Of a stretch of DNA of 64,000 nt, positions 24,243 through 36,478 are shown piece after piece. Source of the DNA: Piromyces finnis. Its lineage: Eukaryota > Neocallimastigomycota > Neocallimastigomycetes > Neocallimastigales > Neocallimastigaceae. The stretch lies in contig MCFH01000003.1 in assembly GCA_002104945.1 (NCBI GenBank), forward strand, positions 248,001-312,000. The letters run 5' to 3'. The notes below the pieces were generated by a model. It saw only the letters and a program-made list of their open reading frames with translations. It was not told the origin of the DNA and ran no database searches. Positions within the stretch are counted from its first letter, which is position 1, and every line of letters begins with the position of its first letter. Both the position numbers and the translations under genes were made by a program.

Positions 24243-27200
24243 ATGAATCTATTTACCTATCTGACATTTATATTCCTATTTATACTAGGTATAAATCTAA
24301 TATAATAATAATTAATAAAAAATAATTTTTTTTTTTTATTAAATGGTTATTACTCACTAAAAAAAAAAAAACCTTACTCTTCTTTAATTTTAAAAGACTT
24401 TATCTATTGTACAACTATTGAAATTATTTACCACGCTGATGGATATAATGAGAAGATCATTAATAAAATAATAGATGATTTCAATGATGAATCGAGAGGT
24501 AAAGGATGGGATGTAACTCTATCAAAGAATACAATATCTACGGATTTGACATCAGACAGTTATACCGAATCGTTAGAATCTCTTCTTAAGTCAAATAGAA
24601 AATCAGATATTTACGATATCATTATTTATGATGTAGGAGAAAAAAATAGATTTAGTAAACATCTTGAAGATCTAGATAAATATTTAGATACATCAATCAT
24701 TGATCAATATACACAAGGAATTGTTGGAGATATACTTTTGTTTGACAATAAACTATACTCGATTGTAAAATATTTATTCCATATAAAGAAAACAATACTA
24801 TTACTAATAATAATAATATTAAATAAAATAAAATGAAATGAAACTAAACAAATGCTAACCTAATATTTTATTTTAAATAATAATTAATTTAATAAATATA
24901 GCCATTATATTTAGAATATAGTATGCTTTATTATAATACCGAACTTTTGGATAAATATGAAAAAGAAGTACCAAAAACATGGTCTGATTTATATAATATA
25001 ACAAATTACATTGTATCAGAAGAGAAAAGCAAAGGTAGAAATATTATTGGTTACTCATCAGAAATGGCAGGTTATTATTTATTTTTAAAAGTATAAAAAT
25101 TTACCTATAAAATTTTAAATATTAATAAAATTAAATAATTTTATAAAAAAAAAAAATTATAAAATAGATACGGAAACGGGATTTTGTTCATTTTATGAAT
25201 ATGCATATTCATTTAGAAATTTACCAACGGATTCATATCCTTCATTTAAAAATCCAGAAGGTAGAAATTCTGTTGAATTCTTGATGAAAATGAAAAATGA
25301 ATTAGGAGGTATTTATTTTTTTTTTTCCCACTAATTTTAAGATAGTAAAAGTTTTATTATCCTCTATCTATCTATCTATAAATCATATAAATGAAATATA
25401 TATTATTAATAAAATATATATAAATATATAAAAATAACAATATATTTATATATATTTTATACATTTTTGTACTAATGAATAAATATTTTTCTACTTTTAA
25501 AAATTGCCAAAAAAGATAGTGCATTTTATTCCGATTATAAAAGTATTAATTATTGTTTAAAGTCATCAACTTGTTTATTTGTTAAAACATGGAATAATGT
25601 AGAACATGATAATCGATTCGGTATGACCACATTACCAGGAAAGAATAAAGATGTATCAGGTTCAATTATTTCAGGATATAATATTGGAATAAATAATAAA
25701 ATTTCAAAAGAAAAAAAGGAATTAGCATCGATAGTATTGAACTATTTTTCATCAAAAGATTTCCAAAAAAATATTATTATGGAAGCAGGATATCTAAGTG
25801 GCTATAAAGAATTATATGAAGACAATACAGAATGTGAAAAGTACAGTCAATGTCAAACTTTGAAAAGTGTACAATATTTATTGAAACCAACAGACCTCAC
25901 AGAAGATTATACAAATTATTCTAAAAAATTTAGAAATTACCTATTGCAGTATTTAACAAATGGTGATGATATTATGGAATATCTTATAAGTATTGAATCC
26001 CTATCAAATGTACTATTTGAGGATAAAAATTTTATTGTAAATAAAATTATCATTAATGTTATTTGTGCTACCAATTTATTCTTTCTTTGTTCGCTCGCAG
26101 TAGCCCATACAAAGAAGCATATAAAGAAATTTAGAATATTTAAGTGTTTTTATTGGTTCTTCTATCTCTTGGGATTAATGTTAATTATGGGTTATGCGTT
26201 CACTGGTATTGGTAGATTAAACAATTTTAAATGTAGAATAAGAACATTCCTTTTATCTATTGGATTTACATTGAGTAATACTTTACTGTGTATTAGGATG
26301 CTGATTAATTTCCCTGAGAGTGAAAGACGTTTTGTTAGATTTTGTGAAAGACATATTGGGTTATGTGTTCATCTTTCTGTTTTTATAGATACTATATTGA
26401 ATTTCCTAGTCTATATTGATCCATATAAGGTTGTTATATTGACGGATGATAATATAAGGTATTATTCATGTCAAATTCAAGGAAATCTAGGTCATGGTTT
26501 ATTGGGACTTATTTATATATACAAGATAATTATTATCTTGGCATTGTTTCTTTTGGTATTTATTGAATGGAATATGGAAGAATATAAGAATGATATTCGT
26601 TTAGTATTAGGTAATATAATTTGTTGTACTATTACCTTTGCTATCTATGCCATCATGCAACTTTTGAATATCAATAGTCAATTTCGATTTATGATCATAT
26701 CATTTTTATCCTACTTATTCGGAGTCTCTAATTTCTGTATATTCTTTTTCAGTCGATTCTTTTTCGGAGAAACAGAGGAAGAAGTAGAAAACAAAATAAT
26801 TTTAGAAAAAGCTAAAAATCGTAGTAAATCTTTAGCATCTACTGGTTTGGAAAGGTACCGTAGTAGTATAAGTTTGAATCAATCTGGTTCTGGTCCTGGA
26901 AAGAAGATGTCTTTTACCGAAAGAATAGTTAGTTTACATAACTTTGGTGAAGAAATTAAAAAGAGTTGTGATATTAGTAAGAAATCTAATAGTTCATCCA
27001 GCAATGATGTATCTAGTTCTAAAGATAATATTAAGAATGCTTTCGGTTCCAAAGATAATCTTAAAAGTATGTCTGGTTCCAAAGATAATCTTAAAAGTAT
27101 GTCTGGTTCTAAAGATAATCTTAAAAAAATTTCTCATTCCTCCATTAATATTTCACTTGGAAGATTAGATGAAGAAGCACCATCAATCCAAAGAAAAGCT

Positions 27201-27830
27201 TCCCAGATCGATGTTATTCCCGAAAACAAGATTGCCGAGATATACAATTCTACAAATGATAGAATTTCAGAAAATATTGATGACGTATATATCAGTCGTA
27301 GTAGAACTCGATCCTACGATAATGTTTTATCAAACATGAATAGAGTTACACGAATCAATTCAACACCAAATAAAAAGTATATTGGTTCTTCGAACATGCG
27401 TTCATATGAAAACTTCAGTAGTAATCGATTTGTCAGAAAAGGATCTAACGTTAGTTTTTCAAATATTAATGCCACCACTACCACCACTAGTTACAATAAC
27501 AATAATTTGCCAAGTGATAATTCTAATTCTAATATATCTAAAAAAGATATTGCTGTCAGTAATTCTGTAGATAACATTGAAATAATTACACATAATGGAA
27601 AATCTCAGAATAATATTTCTTCCGGTGTACCATACAATGTTATTTCAGGGGATTTTGTATCCATTAATAGTTCCAATTATAAAAATTCCATATATGAAGA
27701 CACCTCTAGCACCTACTCTGACAATAATAAAAGTAATAATAATAATAGGGGTAATGGACTTCCATCAGCTTTAAGTATGAATAGTCATGTGTCATTTAGA
27801 AGTGCTGAAGATTCTAATTTTGATGCTTAA
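24243..27830 (+). CDS. Solute-binding-protein / class C-type 7TM receptor
   Basis: Five exons (24243-24288, 24397-24764, 24902-25070, 25168-25308, 25516-27830) give 1012 residues. Residues 1-20 form a signal peptide. About 20-400 resemble a bacterial family 1 extracellular solute-binding protein: TIEIIYHADG, the LYYNTELLDKY...VPKTWSDL segment, MTTLPGKN, SGYNIGINN and an FSSKDFQ helix. Residues about 415-660 hold seven hydrophobic segments of the GABA-B/metabotropic (7tm_3) type. The remaining 350 residues are a cytosolic Ser/Asn-rich tail. It has three near-identical GSKDNLKSMS-type units at about 515-545 and several Arg-Ser clusters that may be phosphorylated. This architecture is characteristic of gut fungi and would couple binding of an extracellular sugar, amino acid or peptide to G-protein signalling. 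The ligand cannot be told from sequence. Confidence 0.85.
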
Positions 27831-28090
27831 TTCCGCTCCATGAAACATGAATGAACACTTTAAATCATTTATTTTCATCCAAAAACATATAATCACTATT
27901 TAATATTTATTTTCTGTTTTATTTTTATATGAGTATTTATTTCTTGTATGTATACTAAATATTTTTATAGTATTTATCCTTACCCATTCCATTTCAATAA
28001 TTAATGTAAATTATTTCAACAGTGCTATAATAAATAAAAATCAAATTAATAGAATAATCCTTTTGACAAAAGATTTGGTTGTGATGAGAA

Positions 28091-28152
28091 ATGTTACACA
28101 AGCTCAATAATATTTTTTTTGAGAAATAATATTATCACTGTTGTGTAACGTT
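28091..28152. repeat. Imperfect hairpin
   Basis: GTTACACAA (28093-28101) pairs exactly with TTGTGTAAC (28141-28149), and one mismatch lets the stem extend outward. The loop includes AATAATATT-type sequence that may pair further. It lies about 260 bp past the receptor stop codon. A MITE relic or an unrelated palindrome are both possible. Confidence 0.5.
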
Positions 28153-28238
28153 ACATATATCTTTTTTTTTTATTTTAATCATCCTATTATCTCATATTAA
28201 TGAAATAATTAATTTATGTCTATAAAGTGACCATAAAG

Positions 28239-28361
28239 TATTTAAAAGATATTATTATTTGATATAGAAAATAGAAATGTATTTAAAAGATATTATTATT
28301 TGATATAGAAAATAGAAATGTATTTAAAAGATATTATTATTTGATATAGAAAATAGAAATG
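28239..28361. repeat. 41-bp tandem repeat, three copies
   Basis: Three identical units begin at 28239, 28280 and 28321, each starting TATTTAAAAGATATTATT and ending AGAAATG. Identity between copies points to recent tandem duplication. There are no unique spacers, so this is not a CRISPR-type array. Confidence 0.9.
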
Positions 28362-29697
28362 TATTTTAATTTTTACAAAATATCTCTATTATAAACCACT
28401 TTTAGATCTAAATCATTCAATATATAATTATTATGGACTAAAAAGTTTTTATTTTAAAAAATGAAATAATTTTAAAAATCCAAGTGTTTTATATAAAATT
28501 AATATTCATTCTTTATAAATATAATAATAAAAGGATATTGCCAATTCTCTTTATAACTTTTATATTATTCATACCATTATTTAGTTGTAGTAATGACTAT
28601 GGTTGTAATTGCATATCAATAAAATGTTTTTTTTTACACTAAAAATGTCTTAAAATCAAATTCAATTTTATAATAAATAAGGTTTATTAAAAGTTTTAGT
28701 TTTATTATTAATTTCAAAACTTTATTTTATAGAAAAATAAAAATTTATATTATATAAATATATTATTTTTAATTTATAAAAATTTAATTAAACCATTTTA
28801 AGTATATGAATAACAACATTTATTAATTAAAAAAAAACAATTAACCAATAACACAATAATTTTATTCCTACATTTTACGATAATAAAAAGTAGGAATAAA
28901 CTGACCATTTAAAGTATTTTAATTAGAAGAAATGATAAGAAATGCGTGTGTGCGTGTGTGTGTGTATGTGTATGTGCATGCGTCTTTCTCTCTATCTCTA
29001 GTAGTAGATTATTACTTTACTTTAAAAAAGTAAAAAATAAAATCATATTTGAATGTCTATTATTTATTATTTGTTTTTAGTTTTACATTTAATTCTAAAA
29101 GAATGTGAATTATTTTTTTTTTTTTTTTAGATAAGAATGTTTTTATTGTTGTTAATGTTGAATGATAAAGGAAATAATAAAAATATAAAAAGCAATGAAT
29201 GCATTGATTAATTCAAATTATAAATTTCTAATAAATACTTCTTTTTTTTGCATTTAGACTAATGCATAAAAAGGAATGAGGAGATATTGCACTTTTTAAT
29301 ATTTTTGGTTTTAATATAAATTTATTATAAAATTGTTAAAAGTGGATTTTTGAAGCATGTTTTTTTTTTTAATATCCCATAAATGTATTTATTTATTGAA
29401 GATAAAGTTACCTTGTTATGGATAATTTTTATTTAATTGTCAAGTACGCCAAAAAATGAATAAACTATGACATAGAATTAGTCAAAATATTTCCTTTTCA
29501 CTTAATTTTATATTTAATTTATAGACATATTAAATAAAAAAAAAAAGTCATTTTTTTATGCATGGCTTAAGGACATCACTTTTATATATATATAAAAGTA
29601 AACATTGGTTTTTGTAAATAAGCAGTACAAACTATGTTTGAGTAGGTGTGATGTAATAAAGAAGATAAACACTTTCTATTTTTTTTTTTAAATATTT

Positions 29698-29880
29698 AGT
29701 ATATTTATTTAATATATAATTATCTATTCATTTATTTATATAATCCTATTTATTTAATATATAATTATCTATTCATTTATTTATCTAATACTATTTATTT
29801 ACATAAATATTTATCTATTCATTTATTTATCTAATACTATTTATTTATTTATTTACATAAATATCTATTCATTCATTTAT
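29698..29880. repeat. Degenerate AT-rich tandem repeat, unit about 47 bp
   Basis: Three to four imperfect units share TATTTATTTA, ATTATCTATTCATTTATT and CTAATACTA segments. Later copies have lost or gained TATT quartets, which suggests replication slippage. Confidence 0.7.
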
Positions 29881-31669
29881 GTTTTATTATCAATTTATCA
29901 ATTTTGAACCAAATTTTTAACCTTTCTAATATATATTAAATAAATTAAAACATCATTTGAGATTTTTATTTATTCACAAATAATATTGCTTTAAATATAA
30001 CAATATATTAAATTTAATTAAAATAATATATTAATATAAATTATCAATACTATTTGAATGTATTAATAAATATATTATATTAAATAGAACTATTTCAATT
30101 GACTATTGTATTTATATATTATTTTTATATTAAATTAATTAGGAAATGTATTCATGATATGAGAAAAATTAATTAAACCAATATATTATATTATATTTAA
30201 ATATATTCCGTTATTATTTTATTATAAATTAAACTTTTTTGTGTTTTTATTTTATAATTAGTTTCAAAAAAATAAATAATACTAATCATTTATAATAATA
30301 GTTAACTTGTTATTATTATTGTATATTAATATTTAGTTTTTTTTTTTTGAATTAACTAGAGCATAGGATGATGATACTATATATTAAAATATGGGAATTA
30401 TCATAAGATAAATGGAAATACTATTATTTTAGAATAAAATAATAATTAGAAAAGAAAATTTCTCAATAATTGTTATAAACTTTTTTTTTTAAGATAGATA
30501 AAATTAATATATTATATCATAATTTTAAATATAAAAAATAAATAAATGAATAAATTATTATTTCTTTTAAATAAATTTTGTAAATTGTTTATTAATGTTT
30601 ATATTGAATTTATATATATTACAATATATTATTAATATATGATTTAATATATTTTTTTAATAATTAAAATCTATTCCTTTTTTAAAATAAAAATTTCTAA
30701 TTTTTTAAGAAATTTTTTTTTAAACATTTCCTAATAATTATTTATTTAAAAGTTAAAAAAAAAAGATTAATTTTTATTATACTGTTGATTTGTATATATA
30801 AAGATTAATTGTTACTTTTTCTATAAATTAATCTTTTATATATATAAATAGAATCATTATATGTATTTAGAAAGAATAATCAGTATCAGTATTAAATATA
30901 TAATTTATAGTTCCTTTTATATTTCTTTTTATTTGTAACAAAAAGTGTTGTAAAAATCAAATTATCAAAACATTTTTATTTGAAATTATAAATTTAATAA
31001 CTCATCACACCAATCAATCAATAATTATAACTAAGAAAAAAAATACTTTTATATTCTTAATAAAATTTAATAATAATTTAATAAAAATACCAAAATTATT
31101 TTCTAATCACAAATAATAATAAATAATAATAATTACTCAAAAACAAAACAAAAACAGTAATATAATAAAAATATTTAAAAACTAAATACTTAATATTTAT
31201 GTTTAATTAAATTCTTTATACCAATAAATATATTATAATATATTATTTTTTTAAAAGGTAACTACTGTAATATACATTTATAATATTCTCTATCAAATAT
31301 TTATTCAAAAAAAAAAAAAAACATTGAAATTTAAATAGAAAATAATTAAAACATTATATTTACTAGTAAGAAATAATGAAATTTAAATAGAAAATAATTT
31401 AATATTATATTTACTAGTAAGAAATAAAAGATAAATATAGTAGTATAAATTTACAAAAATTCACCATTCCATTTAACATTTAGAAATTATTAAAATTTAA
31501 AAAGATAGGTTTTATCTTTTTTAATTTATAATTAGTATTAAATAATGTTTTTTTTTCATATATATGTAAGCAACAGATCGTGTAATAGTAAAAGTAAAAT
31601 ATTAACATGAATAATATCTATTTATTTATATATATTAATTTAGAAATACTTTAATAACTATTATTAAAA

Positions 31670-33368
31670 ATGGCTGTCGAAATAGAAAATAATAATGAAC
31701 AAACCTCACAGACAAATCAAACTCCTGAATCAACACAACAAAATATTCCACGTAGAAGAATCAAGAAGGCTTCAAAGAGACGTGGTAATGATGTTAAGCA
31801 TGTTTCTCGTAAACTTATTATGGCTTGGAAATTGGCTTCTGAACATCCAAATATTACTTGGAAAGAAGTAGCACCAATAATTGATTCAGTTGAATATATA
31901 TCTTCTCATTGGAAAAGTGATGAACGTTTAAAAGATATTGAACCAGTAGCAATCGAAATTGTACAACAAGTTAATAAAATTCATGTTGAATTAAATTTAC
32001 GTGTATTTGGTATGAATCGTTTACGTATTATTACCGAAGAATTTTTAAATCTTTTAAAGAAAGAACGTGATGAATTCGTAGAAAAGTCGAAAGAAAAGAA
32101 AGAAAAAGAATCTGAAGGTGTTACAAACCAAGAACAATCATCTGAAATTGAAAATAGTATGAATGAGTCAAGCACAGAAAGTAATAAAATACTCTTTTTA
32201 ATATAGTTATTTTTTAAAATTTTATTAATAGGATAGATGGTCATTTTACTAATTTTTTTTTATTTGCATTTGTATTCTATAGAAAATGAAAATACCAAAA
32301 AGACAGAATCAAAACCATTAAGATCAAAAGAAGATTTAATAGATAGATTAATATTATCCTTGACTCAATTATATGATCTTTTAAACGAACCATCGGATTC
32401 AGTGCCATCATCAGGTCCAAATAGCCCAAAAGCAACATATATAACCCCACAACAAAAACACAAGTCTAAAAAGCGTAATTTATTTTCTGGTTTTTTCAGT
32501 AGTGATAGAAAACAAGCATCATCATCTAGTAATACTGCTAGTTCATCTATAAATAGTCCAGAATTAAGTACTTCTAGTATACCATCCAGTTTAGAAGTTT
32601 ACAAAAATAATATTGTCTCAGAATGGCAAGAATATACTCGTAAATATGTTGAACCAAATTACCTTTTTAAGGTATGTAAATGTTATTTAGCTGCTAATCC
32701 AACTGCTATACCTGAAAAAGCTAGTCTTATTGGTCAAAATTGGATATGTGTTGCTAATGAAATTAGTGTATCATTATGGAATATATTAAAAAAGAGAGAA
32801 GATGACTTGGCAAGTTCACTAATATTTTTAACTCTTTATAAACACGGTTCCAATGAAATTATAGAACGTGCCATTAATACCATAGGAAGTCAACTTCCAC
32901 ATTATTTATATGTTCGTTTAGAATATGCATTAAAGATAAAAGAGGTAAATTAAAATTTTAAAAAAAAATAATATTTCTATGTTTAAATATATTAATTAAG
33001 CATTTTTAAAAATATTTTTATTCATTCAACATAAAAAAAAAAAATATACTAATTTAACATTTTTAAAATATTCTTATTCATTCAACAATATAAAAAAATA
33101 ACACTTTTTGAAATAGTTTGAACAATTTACTAAGGAAGAACAACAAATGTTAGATAGTAATTACATACCAGAAGAATTACAACAACAAATTCCAGCTTCT
33201 CCAATATCCCCAAGTGTAAAATCTCTTCATAAGAAAAGCAATCCTGATTTTAGTGCTAAAAGATCCATCTCTCTATCTAAAAAAGACAAAAAGAAGCATA
33301 TGTCTCTTTCAACAAAGAGTGATGGTAGTGATGAACCATTAAGTTTTGCTGATATGTTAGCTATGTAA
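31670..33368 (+). CDS. Unrecognised 474-residue protein
   Basis: Three exons (31670-32180, 32283-32944, 33117-33368) join in frame. Residues about 28-45 are basic (RRRIKKASKRRG). They are followed by an ordered, probably helical region (about 45-150) containing LIMAWKLASEHPNITWKEVAP and LRVFGMNRLRIITEEFL. A Lys/Glu-rich stretch and a Ser-rich linker come next. A second ordered helical block, about 300-390, includes EWQEYTRKYVEPNYLFKV, IGQNWICVANEISVSLWNIL and LPHYLYVRLEYALKIKE. The tail is basic and Ser-rich and ends SFADMLAM. No catalytic motif, membrane segment or known family is recognised. A scaffold-like cytosolic or nuclear role is possible, but this is a guess. The intron before exon 3 contains a duplicated stretch of about 60 bp built around TTATTCATTCAACA. 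Confidence 0.8.
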
Positions 33369-34157
33369 AAATGATATTACTATCATAAGGATGTTATTCC
33401 ATTTTTTTTTCTTTTTATTAAAGCAAAAAAAAAATGAAAGTTTTTTAAAACAAACAAAACGTATTATAATATTATTTTCTATAAAAGTAGAAAAAAAATT
33501 GATTTTTTAAATAATTAAGATGTTTAATATTTCAAAATAATTAACAATTTAAAATTATAAATATATATACATAAATAAAATAATTTATAATTTTAATAAT
33601 TATATATATATAAAGAATGATTAAAGAAGAAGCCTTTATTTTTTTTTTTTTAAAAAATATTAGTAATTATAAAATTTATAAATGAGTATATAAATTCTTT
33701 TTTTTTTTTTCTTTATAATTATAATATTATATATTAATATTTTAATTTCAAGAAGAAGAAAAGAAGAAGAAGAAAAGTACATAGCAGTAGTTTACAACAA
33801 CAACAACAACAACAACAACAAATAACAATCTATCTATTGATATAAAAAAAGAAAAAAGAAAAAAATAAAAATGAAATATTTATTAATTATTTCATTAAAA
33901 ACCTTTAAAGTTTTATATATAATTATAATAATAACTAGTAGTAGTAATAATAATAATTATTTTTTTTTTATCTTTATAAAATAATATCTATTTTAGAATG
34001 TAAAAATAAATATGTTTTTATTTTTTATCTATTTTAATCTAGTCAAGTAAATAATTATAGATTGTTATTTTTTTTTTTTTTTTTTAAAATAAATAAATAT
34101 AAATAAATAATAAATATTGGTAATAATAAAAATAAAAATAATAATAAAAATAAAATA
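33369..34157. other. Intergenic region with simple repeats
   Basis: Homopolymers, a GAA-rich patch (about 33752-33776) and a CAA run (about 33797-33822). A 37-codon frame at 33871-33984 begins like a signal peptide (MKYLLIISLK) but ends in a Phe run with no usable donor. It is not called as a gene. Confidence 0.5.
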
Positions 34158-34547
34158 ATGACAACAATAACAACAACAACAACAACAAAAAATAAAAATA
34201 AAAATGAAATATTAAATCAATCAATTGTTTTTTTTTCTTTTCTTTTTTTTTCTTTTTTTTAGAAACGAAAAATAATTCTTGATAAAATTTTATCATTTAA
34301 CATAATAGCATCAACAATAACAATTAATAGTAATAGTAATAGTAATAGTCATAGTAATAGTAAGAGTCATAGTAATAGTAAGAGTCATAGTAATAGTAAT
34401 AGTAATAGTAATAGTCAAAGTAATAGTAATAGTAGTAGTAATAGTAATAGTAGTAGTAATAGTAATAGTAGTAGTAATAGTAATAGTAATAGTAATAGTC
34501 AAAGTAATAACATGCAATACAATGCAATACAATGCAATCTATTATAG
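34158..34547 (+). CDS. Possible small Ser/Asn dipeptide-repeat protein
   Basis: A 23-codon frame starting at ATG 34158 reads into a Thr run. A very short pyrimidine-rich intron (34227-34262, ending TTTTTTTTAG) would join it in phase to a 95-codon open frame. The joint protein has 117 residues and is dominated by alternating Ser and Asn/His/Lys/Gln. In the hexamer tract (34326-34500) the AGT Ser codon is kept while the partner codon varies between AAT, CAT, AAG, CAA and AGT. That pattern suggests coding constraint rather than free slippage. The intron is unusually short and no homologue is recognised, so this could also be plain non-coding microsatellite. Confidence 0.25.
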
Positions 34548-34696
34548 ACACCATTTTCAATCTAGAAATGTCAAATTCCATGTTTAGTCATATTAAAAAA
34601 AAAGATTTTTTTAAAATAACAGGTGATAATCATCAACTACGGAATAATTTTTTTTCTAATTCTTTTTTTCCCCGAAAATCCATTCATTTTTTTTAA

Positions 34697-35261
34697 TATA
34701 TTTTTGGTTTTTTTTTTTTTTTTTAGACTTCCATATATCCTCATCTAACCCCCCTGAGTTATATATGGTATGTGATTGTACATTATTGTACATTGCCATA
34801 TCAGAACGACGTCGGCACAATCATCCCTCTGGGCAGGGCTAATATGGAATGGCTTATTGCTCTTAACGATCCTATCACACAAAGACCGAGCTACCAACAC
34901 CAGTGATCTCCTGAACCTTTATTGGCGAAGGATGATTAACGATGAGAACAACCCTCAAAGACCATAGTTAGTAATCTGTGAATTAATTGATACCCCTTCC
35001 TACATATACTCTAAACTTCAGTGGGAAAACCGCTTGATACGGAGAAAACTACCAATCTGAATTAACTGCTTAGGGTAGAGTCCGGTGGTATAGTTATACT
35101 TACCTGAATTGACCTTTAACCCCTATACTTTAAGCGCAAACCTGAAACAGGAAAATCGCTAAAGAACTGTCAATGGTGGGGGTCGAACCAGAAGCCTTAT
35201 GAATGCTAAGCGGGGGTCTTAACAACCAGGATAGAAACTGGAACGACCTATATTTTTGGTT
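34697..35261 (-). mobile_element. tRNA-derived SINE with target-site duplication
   Basis: A block of about 540 bp with far higher G+C than its surroundings is flanked by a perfect 13-bp direct repeat, TATATTTTTGGTT (34697-34709 and 35249-35261). Read on the minus strand it begins with a tRNA-like head. The head has a D-arm-like TGGTTGTTAAGAC, an anticodon-arm-like CTTA-GCATTCA-TAAG hairpin and an exact Pol III B box, GGTTCGACCCC. A unique body follows, and the element ends in an A-run of about 15-17 immediately before the duplication (T-run 34708-34724 on the plus strand). These are the hallmarks of a SINE inserted by target-primed reverse transcription. It has no coding capacity and would depend on a LINE elsewhere. 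It lies 75-90 bp upstream of the start codon of the damaged membrane-protein copy. Confidence 0.85.
35179..35189 (-). promoter_or_regulatory. Pol III B box of the SINE
   Basis: On the minus strand this reads GGTTCGACCCC, matching the tRNA B-box consensus GGTTCGANNCC at every fixed position. It lies about 60 nt from the 5' end of the element, close to the spacing in a tRNA. The matching A box is degenerate. Confidence 0.75.
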
Positions 35262-35335
35262 AATTAAATTTTTATATAAAATATTAAAAAAAAAAATATC
35301 AAATAAATTTTTTTTTTTTTTAAAAATACTTTAAA

Positions 35336-36478
35336 ATGTCACTTTCACAATTTTTTCAAACCGATAAATTTAATTTACAACAAGTTGTTACACCATGTAT
35401 AGGAAGTAAAAAGAATTTTTTAATCTTTAGAATAATAGCTTTTATTACTCTATTTTATGGTTTTGTGATTTCTATCTATAATTATTATTACAATTTCAAT
35501 GGTATTAAATTGAGGGTTTATTTACCATACTTTACCAATCAATCCTATATTGCCATTAATATTTATTTTATTGTAAGTTTTCGTATTATTAAAAATATAG
35601 ATTATATTTGCGGTTTAATTGAAATATATAAAATATAAAAAAATATTTGTATATTTTTTTTTTCAATGATTGCTATAACACTATAAACCACTTCTTCTAT
35701 TTATTTTTAGTTCTTTAATAAAAACAATTAAGTTTTAAAAAATATGATTTAAATTTGTAAATTTTTATACAAAGAATTTTTTAAAAATGAGTTTTTAACT
35801 TTTATATTTTAATATACCTATATATATACCTATATATTTTTATTGTATAGCTCACCATTTACCTCCAAATAAAAGATTTTAAAAATACTTTACCAAAAAG
35901 ATTCAACAATGAAAATTTAAATGTATTAGTTCATATCTTTTGTAATATATTACCACCATTAGCTTTACTTGTTACTATTGTTTTTTGATTATTAATTGCA
36001 CCAACTTTAGATTGGTCCTTATACAACCATTTCAATATTGAAGCTCATTTCCTTCAACATTTATTCCAAAGTATTTTCCTTTTAACCGACTGGTATTTAA
36101 TAAATGTTCCATCTAGTCTTAGTCACTGTATTCCTCCAGGTGTTTCTGGTATTATGTACTTTATTTTTGCTCAAATATACCATTATCTTTAGTAAGTTGT
36201 CCTCACAATAATTATTATTATTAATAATTTATTCGTTCATTTCATTAGTCATTTATTTAATATATTATGAATATAATTTATTTAGTGGAGATTGGATTTA
36301 TGATTTCTTAGATACAAAACATGAAAACTGGATTTTAACCTATATTATGGTTGTTGGATTTTGGATTGTTTTTAGTGTTATATTTTCTTATGTTCATATG
36401 AAAAAGTTTAAAGCTCGTAACAAGGAACCAAAAGAAGAAACTTCAAAAACCACAAAAAACCACAAAAAAACTAAATAA
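35336..36478 (+). pseudogene. Membrane protein, tandem copy 1, with in-frame TGA
   Basis: Three exons (35336-35572, 35851-36191, 36286-36478) parallel those of the next gene, with identical lengths for exons 1 and 2 (237 and 341 nt) and the same intron phases. Exon 2 has TGA at 35986-35988, where the intact copy has TGG in its VVFWLLI helix. A single G-to-A change would therefore truncate the protein at 124 residues. Everything after it stays open and conserved, including the DWYLINVPSSL motif, the last membrane segment and a Lys-rich tail, so the lesion looks recent. Stop-codon readthrough, a segregating null allele or a sequencing error are alternatives. Without the stop it would be 256 residues. 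For family, see the next paralogue. Confidence 0.8.

Larger units (their letters stand above)
27831..31669. other. Long intergenic region with local tandem repeats
   Basis: No gene is supported. Recognisable items are a hairpin at 28091-28152, a 41-bp repeat at 28239-28361, a GT-rich patch at about 28943-28985, an AT-rich satellite-like block at 29698-29880, an imperfect inverted repeat at about 30793-30846 (TATATAAAGATTAATT against its near-complement) and a two-copy direct repeat of about 53 bp at 31325-31428. Confidence 0.6.

Noticed and set aside
28239-28361. CRISPR-like regular repeats
   Set aside because: The 41-bp units abut directly with no spacers, and the DNA is eukaryotic.
34311-34581. 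Minus-strand Thr/Ile and Tyr repeat frames
   Set aside because: Shadows of the AATAGT hexamer tract. Only the plus-strand Ser-X frame shows a codon-specific pattern.
34776-34967. 63-codon plus-strand frame with Trp, His and Arg
   Set aside because: It lies inside the SINE, antisense to it. The better composition comes from the element's higher G+C.
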